NCBI GenBank assembly: GCA_016288255.1
Contig: JAEEYS010000081.1
Coordinates: forward strand, 1 to 5,544
Source of the DNA: Bacillota bacterium
GTDB taxonomy: Bacteria > Bacillota > Tb-RUG-66
Direction: 5' to 3'
Length of the DNA stretch: 5,544 bases
The translations under genes were made by a program, and so were the position numbers. Positions 1 to 5,527 of this stretch are shown one piece after another. Position 1 is the first letter of the stretch. The number at the start of each line of letters is the position of its first letter. A model generated the notes under the pieces. The model saw only the letters and a program-made list of their open reading frames with translations, searched no databases and was not told the DNA's origin.

Positions 1-1
1 C

Positions 2-148
2 GCATTATCCATTATCGGAGTGGAAAATATCGATGTACAGCTAAACACAGGCATGGTCAAGGGAGAATATGACGAACAGAAAATAACGATCAACGATATT
101 GCCAATGCTATTTTAGACCAAGGATTTGATGTAAAAGATTTTGATTGA
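2..148 (+). CDS. Heavy-metal-associated (HMA, CopZ-like) domain protein, C-terminal part
   Basis: This is the 3' end of a gene that begins before the window. The frame opening at base 2 gives 48 residues and stops at TGA 146-148. It matches the second half of the ferredoxin-like HMA fold: a helix end followed by GVENIDVQL, then a G-V-G-YDE strand, a KITINDIANAI helix and a closing GFDV strand. That pattern is typical of copper chaperones of the CopZ/Atx1 type. The metal-binding CxxC would lie just upstream and cannot be checked. The protein ends right after the HMA fold, which favours a stand-alone chaperone over a P-type ATPase, where HMA domains sit at the N terminus. Another protein with a C-terminal HMA domain is possible. 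The family match rests on a short fragment, so metal specificity is unknown. No terminator separates it from the transketolase gene. Confidence 0.66.
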   Translation, partial: ALSIIGVENIDVQLNTGMVKGEYDEQKITINDIANAILDQGFDVKDFD

Positions 149-168
149 TACAGCACAAAATTATAAGT

Positions 169-175
169 AGAGAGG
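169..175 (+). promoter_or_regulatory. Ribosome binding site of tkt that favours the TTG start
   Basis: AGAGAGG lies directly against the ATG at 176, which leaves no spacer for that codon. The in-frame TTG at 185 is 9 nt downstream, a normal distance. The site therefore argues for initiation at 185, giving a protein that begins MSNQLDQLS, as transketolases commonly do. Confidence 0.55.
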
Positions 176-184
176 ATGAATGTT

Positions 185-2170
185 TTGAGTAACCAATTGG
201 ATCAGTTAAGTGTCAATACGATTCGTATGCTTTCTGTAGAAGCGATCACAAAAGCAAATTCCGGACATCCGGGTCTGCCTTTGGGTGCCGCGCCAATGGT
301 ATATGAACTTTACGCACACCATTTAAAATATAATCCCGGCAACGCAAAATGGGTGAATCGAGACAGATTTGTACTATCGGCAGGTCATGGCTCTGCTTTG
401 CTATATGCGGTGCTGCATGTGTTCGGGTATCCCGTTTCCATAGAAGATATCCAAAATTTCCGTCAGATAGGTTCCATTACGCCGGGCCATCCGGAATATG
501 GTGTGACAGAAGGAGTGGAAATTTCCACAGGACCGTTGGGACAAGGCATCGCCAATGCGGTAGGTATGGCATTAGCGGAAAAAATGTTGGCTGCTCGTTT
601 CAATAAAGAAGGGATTTCTTTGATCGATCATTATACCTACGTTTTGGTAGGGGATGGTTGTTTGATGGAAGGGATTTCTTATGAAGCCATGTCTTTGGCA
701 GGAAATTTAAAACTAGGGAAGTTGATCGTATTATACGATTCCAATAATATTACCATCGAAGGGTCTACAGATCTTACTTTTACGGAGGATAGTAAGAAGC
801 GTTTTGAAGGCGCCGGCTTCCAGGTGCTTTTTATAGAGGACGGCAATGATATAGACGCTATCGGAAAAGCCATAGAAGAGGCCAAAAACGAAAAAGAAAA
901 ACCCAGTATCATTGTTGTCAAAACAAAGATCGGATACGGCAGCCCCAAAGAAAATACAGCCGGGGTGCATGGTTCTCCTTTGAGCAAAGAAGAAGTTTTA
1001 AAGACCAAAGAAAATCTGGGAATAACATGGGAAGAAGAATTTTTTGTGCCGGAAGAGGTCAAAGAAGAAAGAAAAGCCTATGTGCAAAAAGGAAAAGAAC
1101 AGGAAGAGGAATGGAATCAGCTTTTGATGTATTACCAGTTAAAATATCCGGAAGAATATTGGAAATTTATCCAATATGTCCATGGCATGTATGAAGAAGG
1201 GCAGGTTCTGGATGACGGATTCATAGAAAACTTGAAAGCTGCCGCTACCAGAAGCGCTTCCAGTGATGCGCTGCAGAATATTGCCAAAAATGTACCGAAT
1301 CTGATCGGCGGATCGGCTGATTTGGGCCCGTCCAACAAAACCGTGATCAAAGACGGCGGCAGTGTCAGCGGGGATGACGCCACAGGCAGAAACATCCATT
1401 TCGGTATTCGGGAACATGCTATGGGCGCTATTGCAAACGGGATAACGGCGCATGGCGGATTCCGCACGTATGTTTCCACCTTTTTATCCTTCAGTGACTA
1501 CTTAAAACCGGCTGTTCGGATGGCAGCTTTGATGAAACTGCCGATCATTTATATTTTTACACATGACAGTTTGTTTGTGGGAGAAGACGGGCCGACCCAT
1601 CAACCCATTGAACAAGTATTTGCTTTGAGAAGCATTCCGAATGTGACGGTATTTCGTCCTGCGGATCCAAAAGAAACCGTATACGCCTGGGATTATGCGA
1701 TACATCACAAAGAGGAACCGGTCGCTTTTATTTTGACCAGACAGGATGTTCCGCTTTTGAAGGAAACAAACGAAAATACCAAAAAAGGCGCTTATGTGTT
1801 AAAAGATTTCGGACAAGGTGATATCGACGTTTTGTTGATGGCTACCGGTTCTGAAGTGGAACTGATCTTAAAAGCGGGAGAAGTACTGGAACAAGAAGGG
1901 ATCCATGCCAGAGTGATCAGCATGCCTTCCTTGGAAGTGTTCAAAAAACAGGCAAAAGAATATCAAGAAGAAATAATTCCTTCCGGTGTAAAAGCCAGAG
2001 TGTGTGTGGAAGCCGGCATCACAGCTCCTTGGTATCAATATGCGGGGGAAAAGGGAAAAATAATCGGTATAGACCGATTCGGCATTTCCGGACCAGGCGA
2101 ACAGGTCATGAAACAATATGGTTTTACCGTTGAAAATATAGTCAATCAGGCAAAAGAATCTTTGAAATAG
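185..2170 (+). CDS. tkt: Transketolase, full length
   Basis: Thiamine-diphosphate enzyme of the non-oxidative pentose phosphate pathway. It moves two-carbon ketol units between sugar phosphates (xylulose-5-P with ribose-5-P or erythrose-4-P) in the cytoplasm. The full architecture is present; residues are numbered from the ATG at 176 (subtract 3 for the TTG start). SGHPG holds H31 and SAGHGS holds H71. STGPLGQG is at 117-124. The ThDP/Mg motif runs from GDG 159-161 to NN 190-191, and H265 lies in the VHGSP loop. The pyrimidine domain has the catalytic glutamate E413 in IREHA. The signature around 463-477 carries GEDGPTHQP, and the phosphate-binding TRQD includes R522. The C-terminal domain starts near 540. 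At 661-664 residues it is normal size, in one chain, unlike the split N/C-half transketolases of many clostridia. The start is either ATG 176 or TTG 185; Shine-Dalgarno spacing favours TTG. A strong terminator follows 26 nt after the stop. Confidence 0.96.
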   Translation: MSNQLDQLSVNTIRMLSVEAITKANSGHPGLPLGAAPMVYELYAHHLKYNPGNAKWVNRDRFVLSAGHGSALLYAVLHVFGYPVSIEDIQNFRQIGSITPGHPEYGVTEGVEISTGPLGQGIANAVGMALAEKMLAARFNKEGISLIDHYTYVLVGDGCLMEGISYEAMSLAGNLKLGKLIVLYDSNNITIEGSTDLTFTEDSKKRFEGAGFQVLFIEDGNDIDAIGKAIEEAKNEKEKPSIIVVKTKIGYGSPKENTAGVHGSPLSKEEVLKTKENLGITWEEEFFVPEEVKEERKAYVQKGKEQEEEWNQLLMYYQLKYPEEYWKFIQYVHGMYEEGQVLDDGFIENLKAAATRSASSDALQNIAKNVPNLIGGSADLGPSNKTVIKDGGSVSGDDATGRNIHFGIREHAMGAIANGITAHGGFRTYVSTFLSFSDYLKPAVRMAALMKLPIIYIFTHDSLFVGEDGPTHQPIEQVFALRSIPNVTVFRPADPKETVYAWDYAIHHKEEPVAFILTRQDVPLLKETNENTKKGAYVLKDFGQGDIDVLLMATGSEVELILKAGEVLEQEGIHARVISMPSLEVFKKQAKEYQEEIIPSGVKARVCVEAGITAPWYQYAGEKGKIIGIDRFGISGPGEQVMKQYGFTVENIVNQAKESLK

Positions 2171-2196
2171 AAAAATCAGATAGAAAATACAGGAGC

Positions 2197-2230
2197 AAAA
2201 AAGTCATTCTTTACCGAGAATGACTTTTTT
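2197..2230 (+). terminator. Rho-independent terminator of tkt
   Basis: A perfect 14-bp inverted repeat (2197-2210 with 2217-2230) encloses the six-base loop TTACCG. The core GTCATTCT/AGAATGAC is flanked by six A on the left and six T on the right, so the right arm ends in the U-tract needed for intrinsic termination. The symmetrical A/T tails could allow termination on the opposite strand, but no minus-strand gene is nearby. It ends the tkt transcript and isolates it from the nadD operon. Confidence 0.88.
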
Positions 2231-2240
2231 ATGCTATAAT
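2211..2240 (+). promoter_or_regulatory. Extended -10 sigma-A promoter for the nadD operon
   Basis: TGCTATAAT at 2232-2240 is an exact extended -10 element (TG, one base, TATAAT). No good -35 box is present; the best positions, 17-18 nt upstream, read TTACCG/TACCGA inside the terminator loop. The TG extension can compensate for a weak -35. Transcription would begin near 2247 and give a 5' leader of about 80 nt before nadD. This is the only clear promoter between the tkt terminator and nadD. Confidence 0.6.
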
Positions 2241-2250
2241 GAAAAAGTCA
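2221..2250 (+). repeat. Second inverted repeat sharing the terminator arm and flanking a -10 box
   Basis: TGACTTTTT at 2221-2229 (the right arm of the terminator) is also a perfect 9-bp inverted repeat with AAAAAGTCA at 2242-2250. The 12-base centre contains TATAAT. AAAAAGTCA is a second copy of the left terminator arm (2198-2206). The middle arm can therefore pair with either neighbour, but not both. On DNA the outer arms bracket the putative nadD -10 box, as some repressor operators do. No regulator is recognised. Confidence 0.5.
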
Positions 2251-2313
2251 CAATTCGTAAAAAAAAGATGATAAATCATACATTCTGTAGTAAAATAATG
2301 GTAGTTTATTTTT

Positions 2314-2319
2314 AGGGAG
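2314..2319 (+). promoter_or_regulatory. Ribosome binding site of nadD
   Basis: AGGGAG lies 9 nt before ATG 2329 and 6 nt before the adjacent in-frame GTG at 2326. Both codons are usable. ATG is preferred as the stronger initiator, and the choice changes the protein by one residue. Confidence 0.6.
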
Positions 2320-2328
2320 AAAGTCGTG

Positions 2329-2970
2329 ATGGTTTCTGGGGAAAAAGTTCCGCATTGTAAAAACAGAAAAATTGGAATGATGGGTGGTACTTTTAACCCG
2401 ATCCACTTAGGGCATCTTTTGGCGGCAGAATCCGCCTTAGAGGCTTTTTCTTTGGAACAGGTTATTTTTGTACCGGCAGGAAATCCGCCTCACAAAAGAG
2501 GCCAAAAACTGACAGATAAAATGGATCGGTATCATATGACGGTTTTGGCCACAGCTTCCAATGACAAGTTTACGGTTTCCAGATATGAAATAGACAAGGA
2601 AGAATACAGTTATTCCGTGGATACGGTAAGGCATTTTAAAGCGGAATTTCCGGACGCGGAGATCTATTTTATTTTGGGAGCGGATTCTTTGCTTTCCATT
2701 ATGGAATGGAAAGATCCTGAAGTATTGCTGAAGTCCTGCCGCTTTATAGGGGTGACACGTCCGGGTTACTATTCGGATGTGTTGGTAAAGAAAATAGAAG
2801 AATTAAGAAAAAATTTTCACGCCAACCTCTATTTTGTTGAAATACCGGCTATGGATATTTCTTCTACCGATATCAAAAAACGAGTCAAAGAAGGCAGAAG
2901 CATCAAATATATGGTAGATGAAAAAGTGGAACAATATATCAAAGACCATCGTCTTTATATAGAAGAATAA
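2329..2970 (+). CDS. nadD: Nicotinate-nucleotide adenylyltransferase NadD
   Basis: Transfers AMP from ATP to nicotinate mononucleotide, making deamido-NAD, the step before NAD synthetase. Cytoplasmic. The 213-residue chain is close to usual length, with about 14 extra residues before the core. From the ATG, the Rossmann nucleotidyltransferase fold opens with GGTFNPIHLGH at 19-29, which contains the HxGH nucleotide-binding motif. PPHK is at 53-56, YSVDT at 95-99 and GADSL with a following W at 117-127. The C-terminal nucleotidyltransferase motif at 177-185 reads ISSTDIKKR. The arginine of the usual ISSTxxR is lysine here (K183), with KR immediately after. The downstream helix ending in VEQYIKDHRLY is typical of bacterial NadD. 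It is the first gene of the operon; yqeK starts 13 nt after its stop, a pairing seen throughout Firmicutes. The start could be the GTG one codon upstream. Confidence 0.95.
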   Translation: MVSGEKVPHCKNRKIGMMGGTFNPIHLGHLLAAESALEAFSLEQVIFVPAGNPPHKRGQKLTDKMDRYHMTVLATASNDKFTVSRYEIDKEEYSYSVDTVRHFKAEFPDAEIYFILGADSLLSIMEWKDPEVLLKSCRFIGVTRPGYYSDVLVKKIEELRKNFHANLYFVEIPAMDISSTDIKKRVKEGRSIKYMVDEKVEQYIKDHRLYIEE

Positions 2971-2973
2971 GTT

Positions 2974-2977
2974 GGAG
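2974..2977 (+). promoter_or_regulatory. Ribosome binding site that fixes the yqeK start
   Basis: GGAG lies 6 nt before ATG 2984. An in-frame TTG at 2972 would overlap this site and has no ribosome binding site of its own, so ATG 2984 is chosen. Confidence 0.7.
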
Positions 2978-2983
2978 TTTTGC

Positions 2984-3574
2984 ATGGACAGAGAAGAAAT
3001 CATACAATACTTAAAATCGAATCTAAAAGAGCAAAGATATGCCCATTCTGTAAGAACAGAGGAAACTGCCTTGATGCTGGGGCGGATCTATCACGCAGAC
3101 TTGGAGAAAATCTCCGTGAGTGCGTTGCTGCACGATTGCGCGAAAAGGATGAGTTATCAGGAATTGATCGAAGCGGCAAAAAAATATCAGATCCCTTTGG
3201 ATGACAATATGATGTGCAATCTAAAAGTGCTGCATGGGCCGGTTGGGGCAAAACTGGCAGAGCATGAACTTGGTATCAAGGACGAAGAGATTTTGGGAGC
3301 GATCGCTTTTCATACCATTGGCGATACGCAGATGACTTTGGTGCAGAAGATCATCTTTTTGGCTGACGGGATAGAACCGCAGCGGAGTTATCCGGATATT
3401 TATAAAATACGGCATTTGGCAAAGAAAAATTTAGATTTGGCGATACTGCTTTATATCGATAGAACTATAGGCTATGTTTTGGCAAAGCAAGATTATTTAC
3501 ATCCAAAAACGATAGAGGTCAGAAACGTTTTTGTGAAAACGGTGAAAGAACAAAGGGGAAAGAAAAGCAAATGA
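2984..3574 (+). CDS. yqeK: YqeK, HD-domain symmetrical Ap4A hydrolase
   Basis: HD-superfamily metalloenzyme. Family members characterised in Firmicutes cleave diadenosine tetraphosphate symmetrically to two ADP, limiting this stress-linked by-product of aminoacyl-tRNA synthetases. From ATG 2984 the protein has 196 residues, normal for YqeK. The metal ligands expected of the family are visible in order: H21 in YAHS, H50-D51 in LLHDCAK, H84 in LHGP, H110 in FHTIG and D128 in FLADGIEP. The tail ending in YLHPKTIEVRN also fits. It has no signal peptide or membrane segment, so it should be cytoplasmic. It sits directly behind nadD, and its stop codon overlaps the ATG of the LCP gene (ATGA), suggesting translational coupling. 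The function is inferred from the family; a generic HD phosphohydrolase is the fallback. Confidence 0.92.
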   Translation: MDREEIIQYLKSNLKEQRYAHSVRTEETALMLGRIYHADLEKISVSALLHDCAKRMSYQELIEAAKKYQIPLDDNMMCNLKVLHGPVGAKLAEHELGIKDEEILGAIAFHTIGDTQMTLVQKIIFLADGIEPQRSYPDIYKIRHLAKKNLDLAILLYIDRTIGYVLAKQDYLHPKTIEVRNVFVKTVKEQRGKKSK

Positions 3575-4848
3575 CAAGAGAAGACGAAATGGAAATGAAG
3601 GAAGCAAATAATAAGGGAAATAAAGGAAAGAAAATATTAAAATATGTTCTTGTGATTTTACTGGCGTTAATATGTATCACGGCAGGCGGAGCTTGGGCGT
3701 ATTTGAGAAGCTTGAGCGGTGACGGATTGATCGAAGACGATACGAATGTGGAAGATGGGTATGAAGCGATTGAGCCCAGTGTTTCCAATTTATTGATTTT
3801 GGGGTTGGACAGCGACACCAAAACAAATAAAAGAAGCGATACCAATATGATTTTGGCTTATGATACTTATGACGGACATATGGGACTGGTTTCCATACCG
3901 AGAGATACCAGAGTGCAGGTTGTGGGAAGGCCCAAAGGAAAGTCAAGGATCAATTCGGCTCATTCTTACGGCGGACCGCAGATGACGGTGGATACGATCG
4001 AAGATGTATTTCATGTCGATATCGACCATTATGTAACCATAGATTATGATGGGTTGAAAAAGATTGTAGACGATTTGGGCGGGATCGAGATCGAAATTCC
4101 GCAAAGCATGAATTATGATGACAACGCGGGAAATCTGCACATCCATTTCGAAGAAGGGAAACAAACGTTAAACGGACAGCAGGCGATGGAATTTCTGCGG
4201 TATCGAGGCTATAAAAATGCGGATATCGGCAGGATCAACGCGCAGCAGGAATTTATCAAAGCGGCGCTTCACAGATTAAAATCACCGTCTATCATTATAA
4301 AGATACCTTCTTTGTTAAAAACGTTATCCGATTATGTAGTGACGGATCTAAGCCCAACACAGATCCTTTCTTATATTCCACTTTTAAAAGAAATGGACGT
4401 GGACAATATGGAAAACGAAACCATTCCCGGGGAAGCGAAGATATCGGGCGGCGCATGGTATTTCTATCATGACAAAGAAGAAACGAAGAAAATGATCGAT
4501 TCTTTGATCAAAAACATCAATCCGATCGAGAACGAAGAAGACAAAGCGGTCAAAATACGGATTTTGGACGGCTGCGGCGACAGCGAATTCGTGAAGGAAA
4601 GAGCAGAAGCGCTGCAGGAAATGGGTTTTAATATCGTAGAAATCGGACAAGCTGATAATGCAGATTATAAAATAACGGAATATATTGACAATGTAGGTGA
4701 CATGAAGAAACTTTGCGCAAAGATCGCCAACTCTTTCGGAGTGGGGCAATATAAATTGGAAAAACGGGATCCGCTCCCGGAAGGAGAAGAAGCGGAATAT
4801 GATTTAACGGTAATTATTGGGAAAAATGCCATAGAAGGAGAGGAATAA
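3571..4848 (+). CDS. LytR-CpsA-Psr (LCP) family cell-wall glycopolymer ligase with LytR_C domain
   Basis: LCP enzymes attach teichoic acids, capsule or other polymers from undecaprenyl-phosphate carriers to peptidoglycan on the outer face of the membrane. The 425-residue protein has a short basic cytoplasmic tail (about 1-22), one transmembrane helix (about 23-45) and an acidic linker. The LCP domain runs from about 71 to 236. Expected conserved residues are visible: R88 and D90 in KRSDTN, R111-D112 in SIPRDTR, K124/R126/N128 in KSRINSA, R210/R212 in LRYRG, then D218, R221 and Q225 in the DIGRINAQQ segment. A C-terminal LytR_C-type domain covers about 326-418. The start overlaps the yqeK stop by 4 nt, and a GGGGA site lies about 11 nt upstream; ATG 3589 is an alternative. 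There is no lipobox, so it is a membrane-anchored type II protein. Which polymer it transfers cannot be read from sequence. Confidence 0.93.
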   Translation: MTREDEMEMKEANNKGNKGKKILKYVLVILLALICITAGGAWAYLRSLSGDGLIEDDTNVEDGYEAIEPSVSNLLILGLDSDTKTNKRSDTNMILAYDTYDGHMGLVSIPRDTRVQVVGRPKGKSRINSAHSYGGPQMTVDTIEDVFHVDIDHYVTIDYDGLKKIVDDLGGIEIEIPQSMNYDDNAGNLHIHFEEGKQTLNGQQAMEFLRYRGYKNADIGRINAQQEFIKAALHRLKSPSIIIKIPSLLKTLSDYVVTDLSPTQILSYIPLLKEMDVDNMENETIPGEAKISGGAWYFYHDKEETKKMIDSLIKNINPIENEEDKAVKIRILDGCGDSEFVKERAEALQEMGFNIVEIGQADNADYKITEYIDNVGDMKKLCAKIANSFGVGQYKLEKRDPLPEGEEAEYDLTVIIGKNAIEGEE

Positions 4849-4855
4849 AGCGCAC

Positions 4856-5221
4856 ATGGGAGCAGCGGAAATACAGAATTTAAAAAATAAACTTCTGAAC
4901 GTTGTGGTGGATGCGGCAGATGATAAAAGAGCAAGAAATACAGTTGTGATGGATCTTCGCAATGTATCATCCGTAACGGATTATTTCGTGATCACAAGCG
5001 GCGGTTCTTATCGGCAGGTAAAAGGGATCGTAGACAATGTGATTGAAAAAGGAGAGGAAAACGGGTTTACTCTCTACAGCAAAGAAGGCTACGATGAAGG
5101 AAAATGGGTCTTGCTTGATTTTACCGATGTGATCGTTCATGTATTTGAAGAAGAAGAGCGAGCTTTTTACAATCTGGAACACTTGTGGGCCGATGCAGAG
5201 GTCTATTCCCTTGACAATTAG
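4856..5221 (+). CDS. rsfS: Ribosomal silencing factor RsfS (Iojap family)
   Basis: RsfS binds ribosomal protein uL14 on the 50S subunit and blocks joining with 30S, turning translation down when nutrients are poor. The 121-residue length is typical of the family. Family landmarks are clear: VMDLRNVSSVTDYFVITSG at 31-49, the EGYDEGKWVLLDFTDVIVHVF segment at 77-97 (the W-x-L-x-D-x-x-D-V-x-V-H core), and FYNLEHLWADA at 104-114. It is the last gene of the nadD operon, starting 7 nt after the LCP stop. Its ribosome binding site (AGGAGAGG, 4836-4843) lies inside the end of the LCP gene, about 12 nt from the ATG. Its last codons carry the -35 box of the next transcription unit. Confidence 0.95.
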   Translation: MGAAEIQNLKNKLLNVVVDAADDKRARNTVVMDLRNVSSVTDYFVITSGGSYRQVKGIVDNVIEKGEENGFTLYSKEGYDEGKWVLLDFTDVIVHVFEEEERAFYNLEHLWADAEVYSLDN

Positions 5222-5239
5222 GTTTGCTTCGTTTATAAT
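5211..5239 (+). promoter_or_regulatory. Consensus sigma-A promoter driving the T-box/leuS transcript
   Basis: TTGACA at 5211-5216 and TATAAT at 5234-5239 both match the consensus exactly and are separated by the optimal 17 nt. The -35 box overlaps the last codons and stop of rsfS (stop TAG 5219-5221). Transcription should start near 5246, just before the first plausible paired segment of the T-box leader. Such a strong promoter suits a gene controlled by transcription attenuation. Confidence 0.9.
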
Positions 5240-5245
5240 AATCAA

Positions 5246-5473
5246 AAATCGGATACTGTAAAAAAATGAAGGAGTAGTATAAAGCAAAATGTGGCAGAGA
5301 GCTGCCGGAGGGTGTAAGGCAGTACAGGATGTTTTAGAACTCGCCTGGAAGAAAAAACGGTCCATGTCCGATATCGCATGAAACGAGTGGACAATCTGTA
5401 TTTAATGATGTCAACTAGGGTGGTAACACGGGTGAGGAACCATTCGTCCCTAAGCAATTAGGGACGTTTTTTT
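5246..5473 (+). promoter_or_regulatory. T-box riboswitch, leucine type (CTC specifier)
   Basis: tRNA-sensing leader RNA: uncharged tRNA binds and stabilises an antiterminator, so the downstream gene is expressed when the amino acid is short. Stem I shows the AGTAGTA specifier-loop motif (5273-5279), the AGAGAG element and a distal hairpin CTGCC/GGCAG (5302-5306, 5318-5322). Opposite AGTAGTA is AGAACTCG, which puts CTC (Leu) at 5340-5342. AGG/CCT (5270-5272, 5344-5346) closes the loop from below. ACTGT/ACGGT (5255-5259, 5357-5361) may form the base. GTCCA/TGGAC (5360-5364, 5388-5392) is a candidate stem III. The T-box sequence AGGGTGGTAACACG is at 5417-5430. Its TGGT would pair with an ACCA tail, fitting the A73 discriminator of tRNA-Leu. 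Antiterminator pairing is AGGG/CCCT plus ACGGGTG/CATTCGT around the TGGTAAC bulge. Helices were traced by eye. The class is secure; the leucine assignment is slightly less so. Confidence 0.93.
5445..5473 (+). terminator. Attenuator terminator of the T-box leader
   Basis: CGTCCCTAA (5445-5453) and TTAGGGACG (5458-5466) form a perfect 9-bp stem closed by a GCAA (GNRA) tetraloop and followed by seven T. Its left arm CGTCCCT is the strand that the antiterminator captures, so the two structures exclude each other. Charged tRNA-Leu should leave this terminator formed. Confidence 0.93.
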
Positions 5474-5527
5474 ATGGAATGGATTGATTTAAAATTTTAT
5501 GATAGAGAAAAGGGGAATTTACGGCAT

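Noticed and set aside
608..680. Exact 13-base direct repeat GAAGGGATTTCTT at 608-620 and 668-680, 60 bp apart
   Set aside because: Both copies encode EGIS in the transketolase reading frame. Similar codon choice in a conserved gene explains it, and there is no other repeat structure around it.
679..1062. Long minus-strand open frame inside tkt, with similar ones at 4384-4749 and 4967-5365
   Set aside because: These oppose well-conserved plus-strand genes, or the T-box leader in the last case. Their translations show no recognisable domain, and they lack ribosome binding sites and promoters. They are by-products of the coding strand's composition.
2268..2279. Short palindrome ATGAT-AA-ATCAT in the nadD leader
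   Set aside because: Five-base arms in AT-rich sequence are expected by chance, and the two-base centre makes a poor RNA hairpin. No known operator was recognised.
2268..2315. Possible 15-codon leader peptide in the nadD 5' leader, from ATG 2268 to TAG 2313-2315, ending at the nadD ribosome binding site
   Set aside because: It has no ribosome binding site of its own (only an A-run upstream), no codon run suggesting attenuation and no attenuator hairpin after it. It is probably chance.
2972..2983. Upstream TTG start for yqeK, adding four residues
   Set aside because: The TTG overlaps the GGAG ribosome binding site that serves ATG 2984 and has none of its own.
3631..3710. Lipoprotein signal at the N terminus of the LCP protein, around cysteine 34
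   Set aside because: The residues before the cysteine (LALI) do not fit a lipobox. The segment is a plain transmembrane anchor, as expected for LCP proteins.
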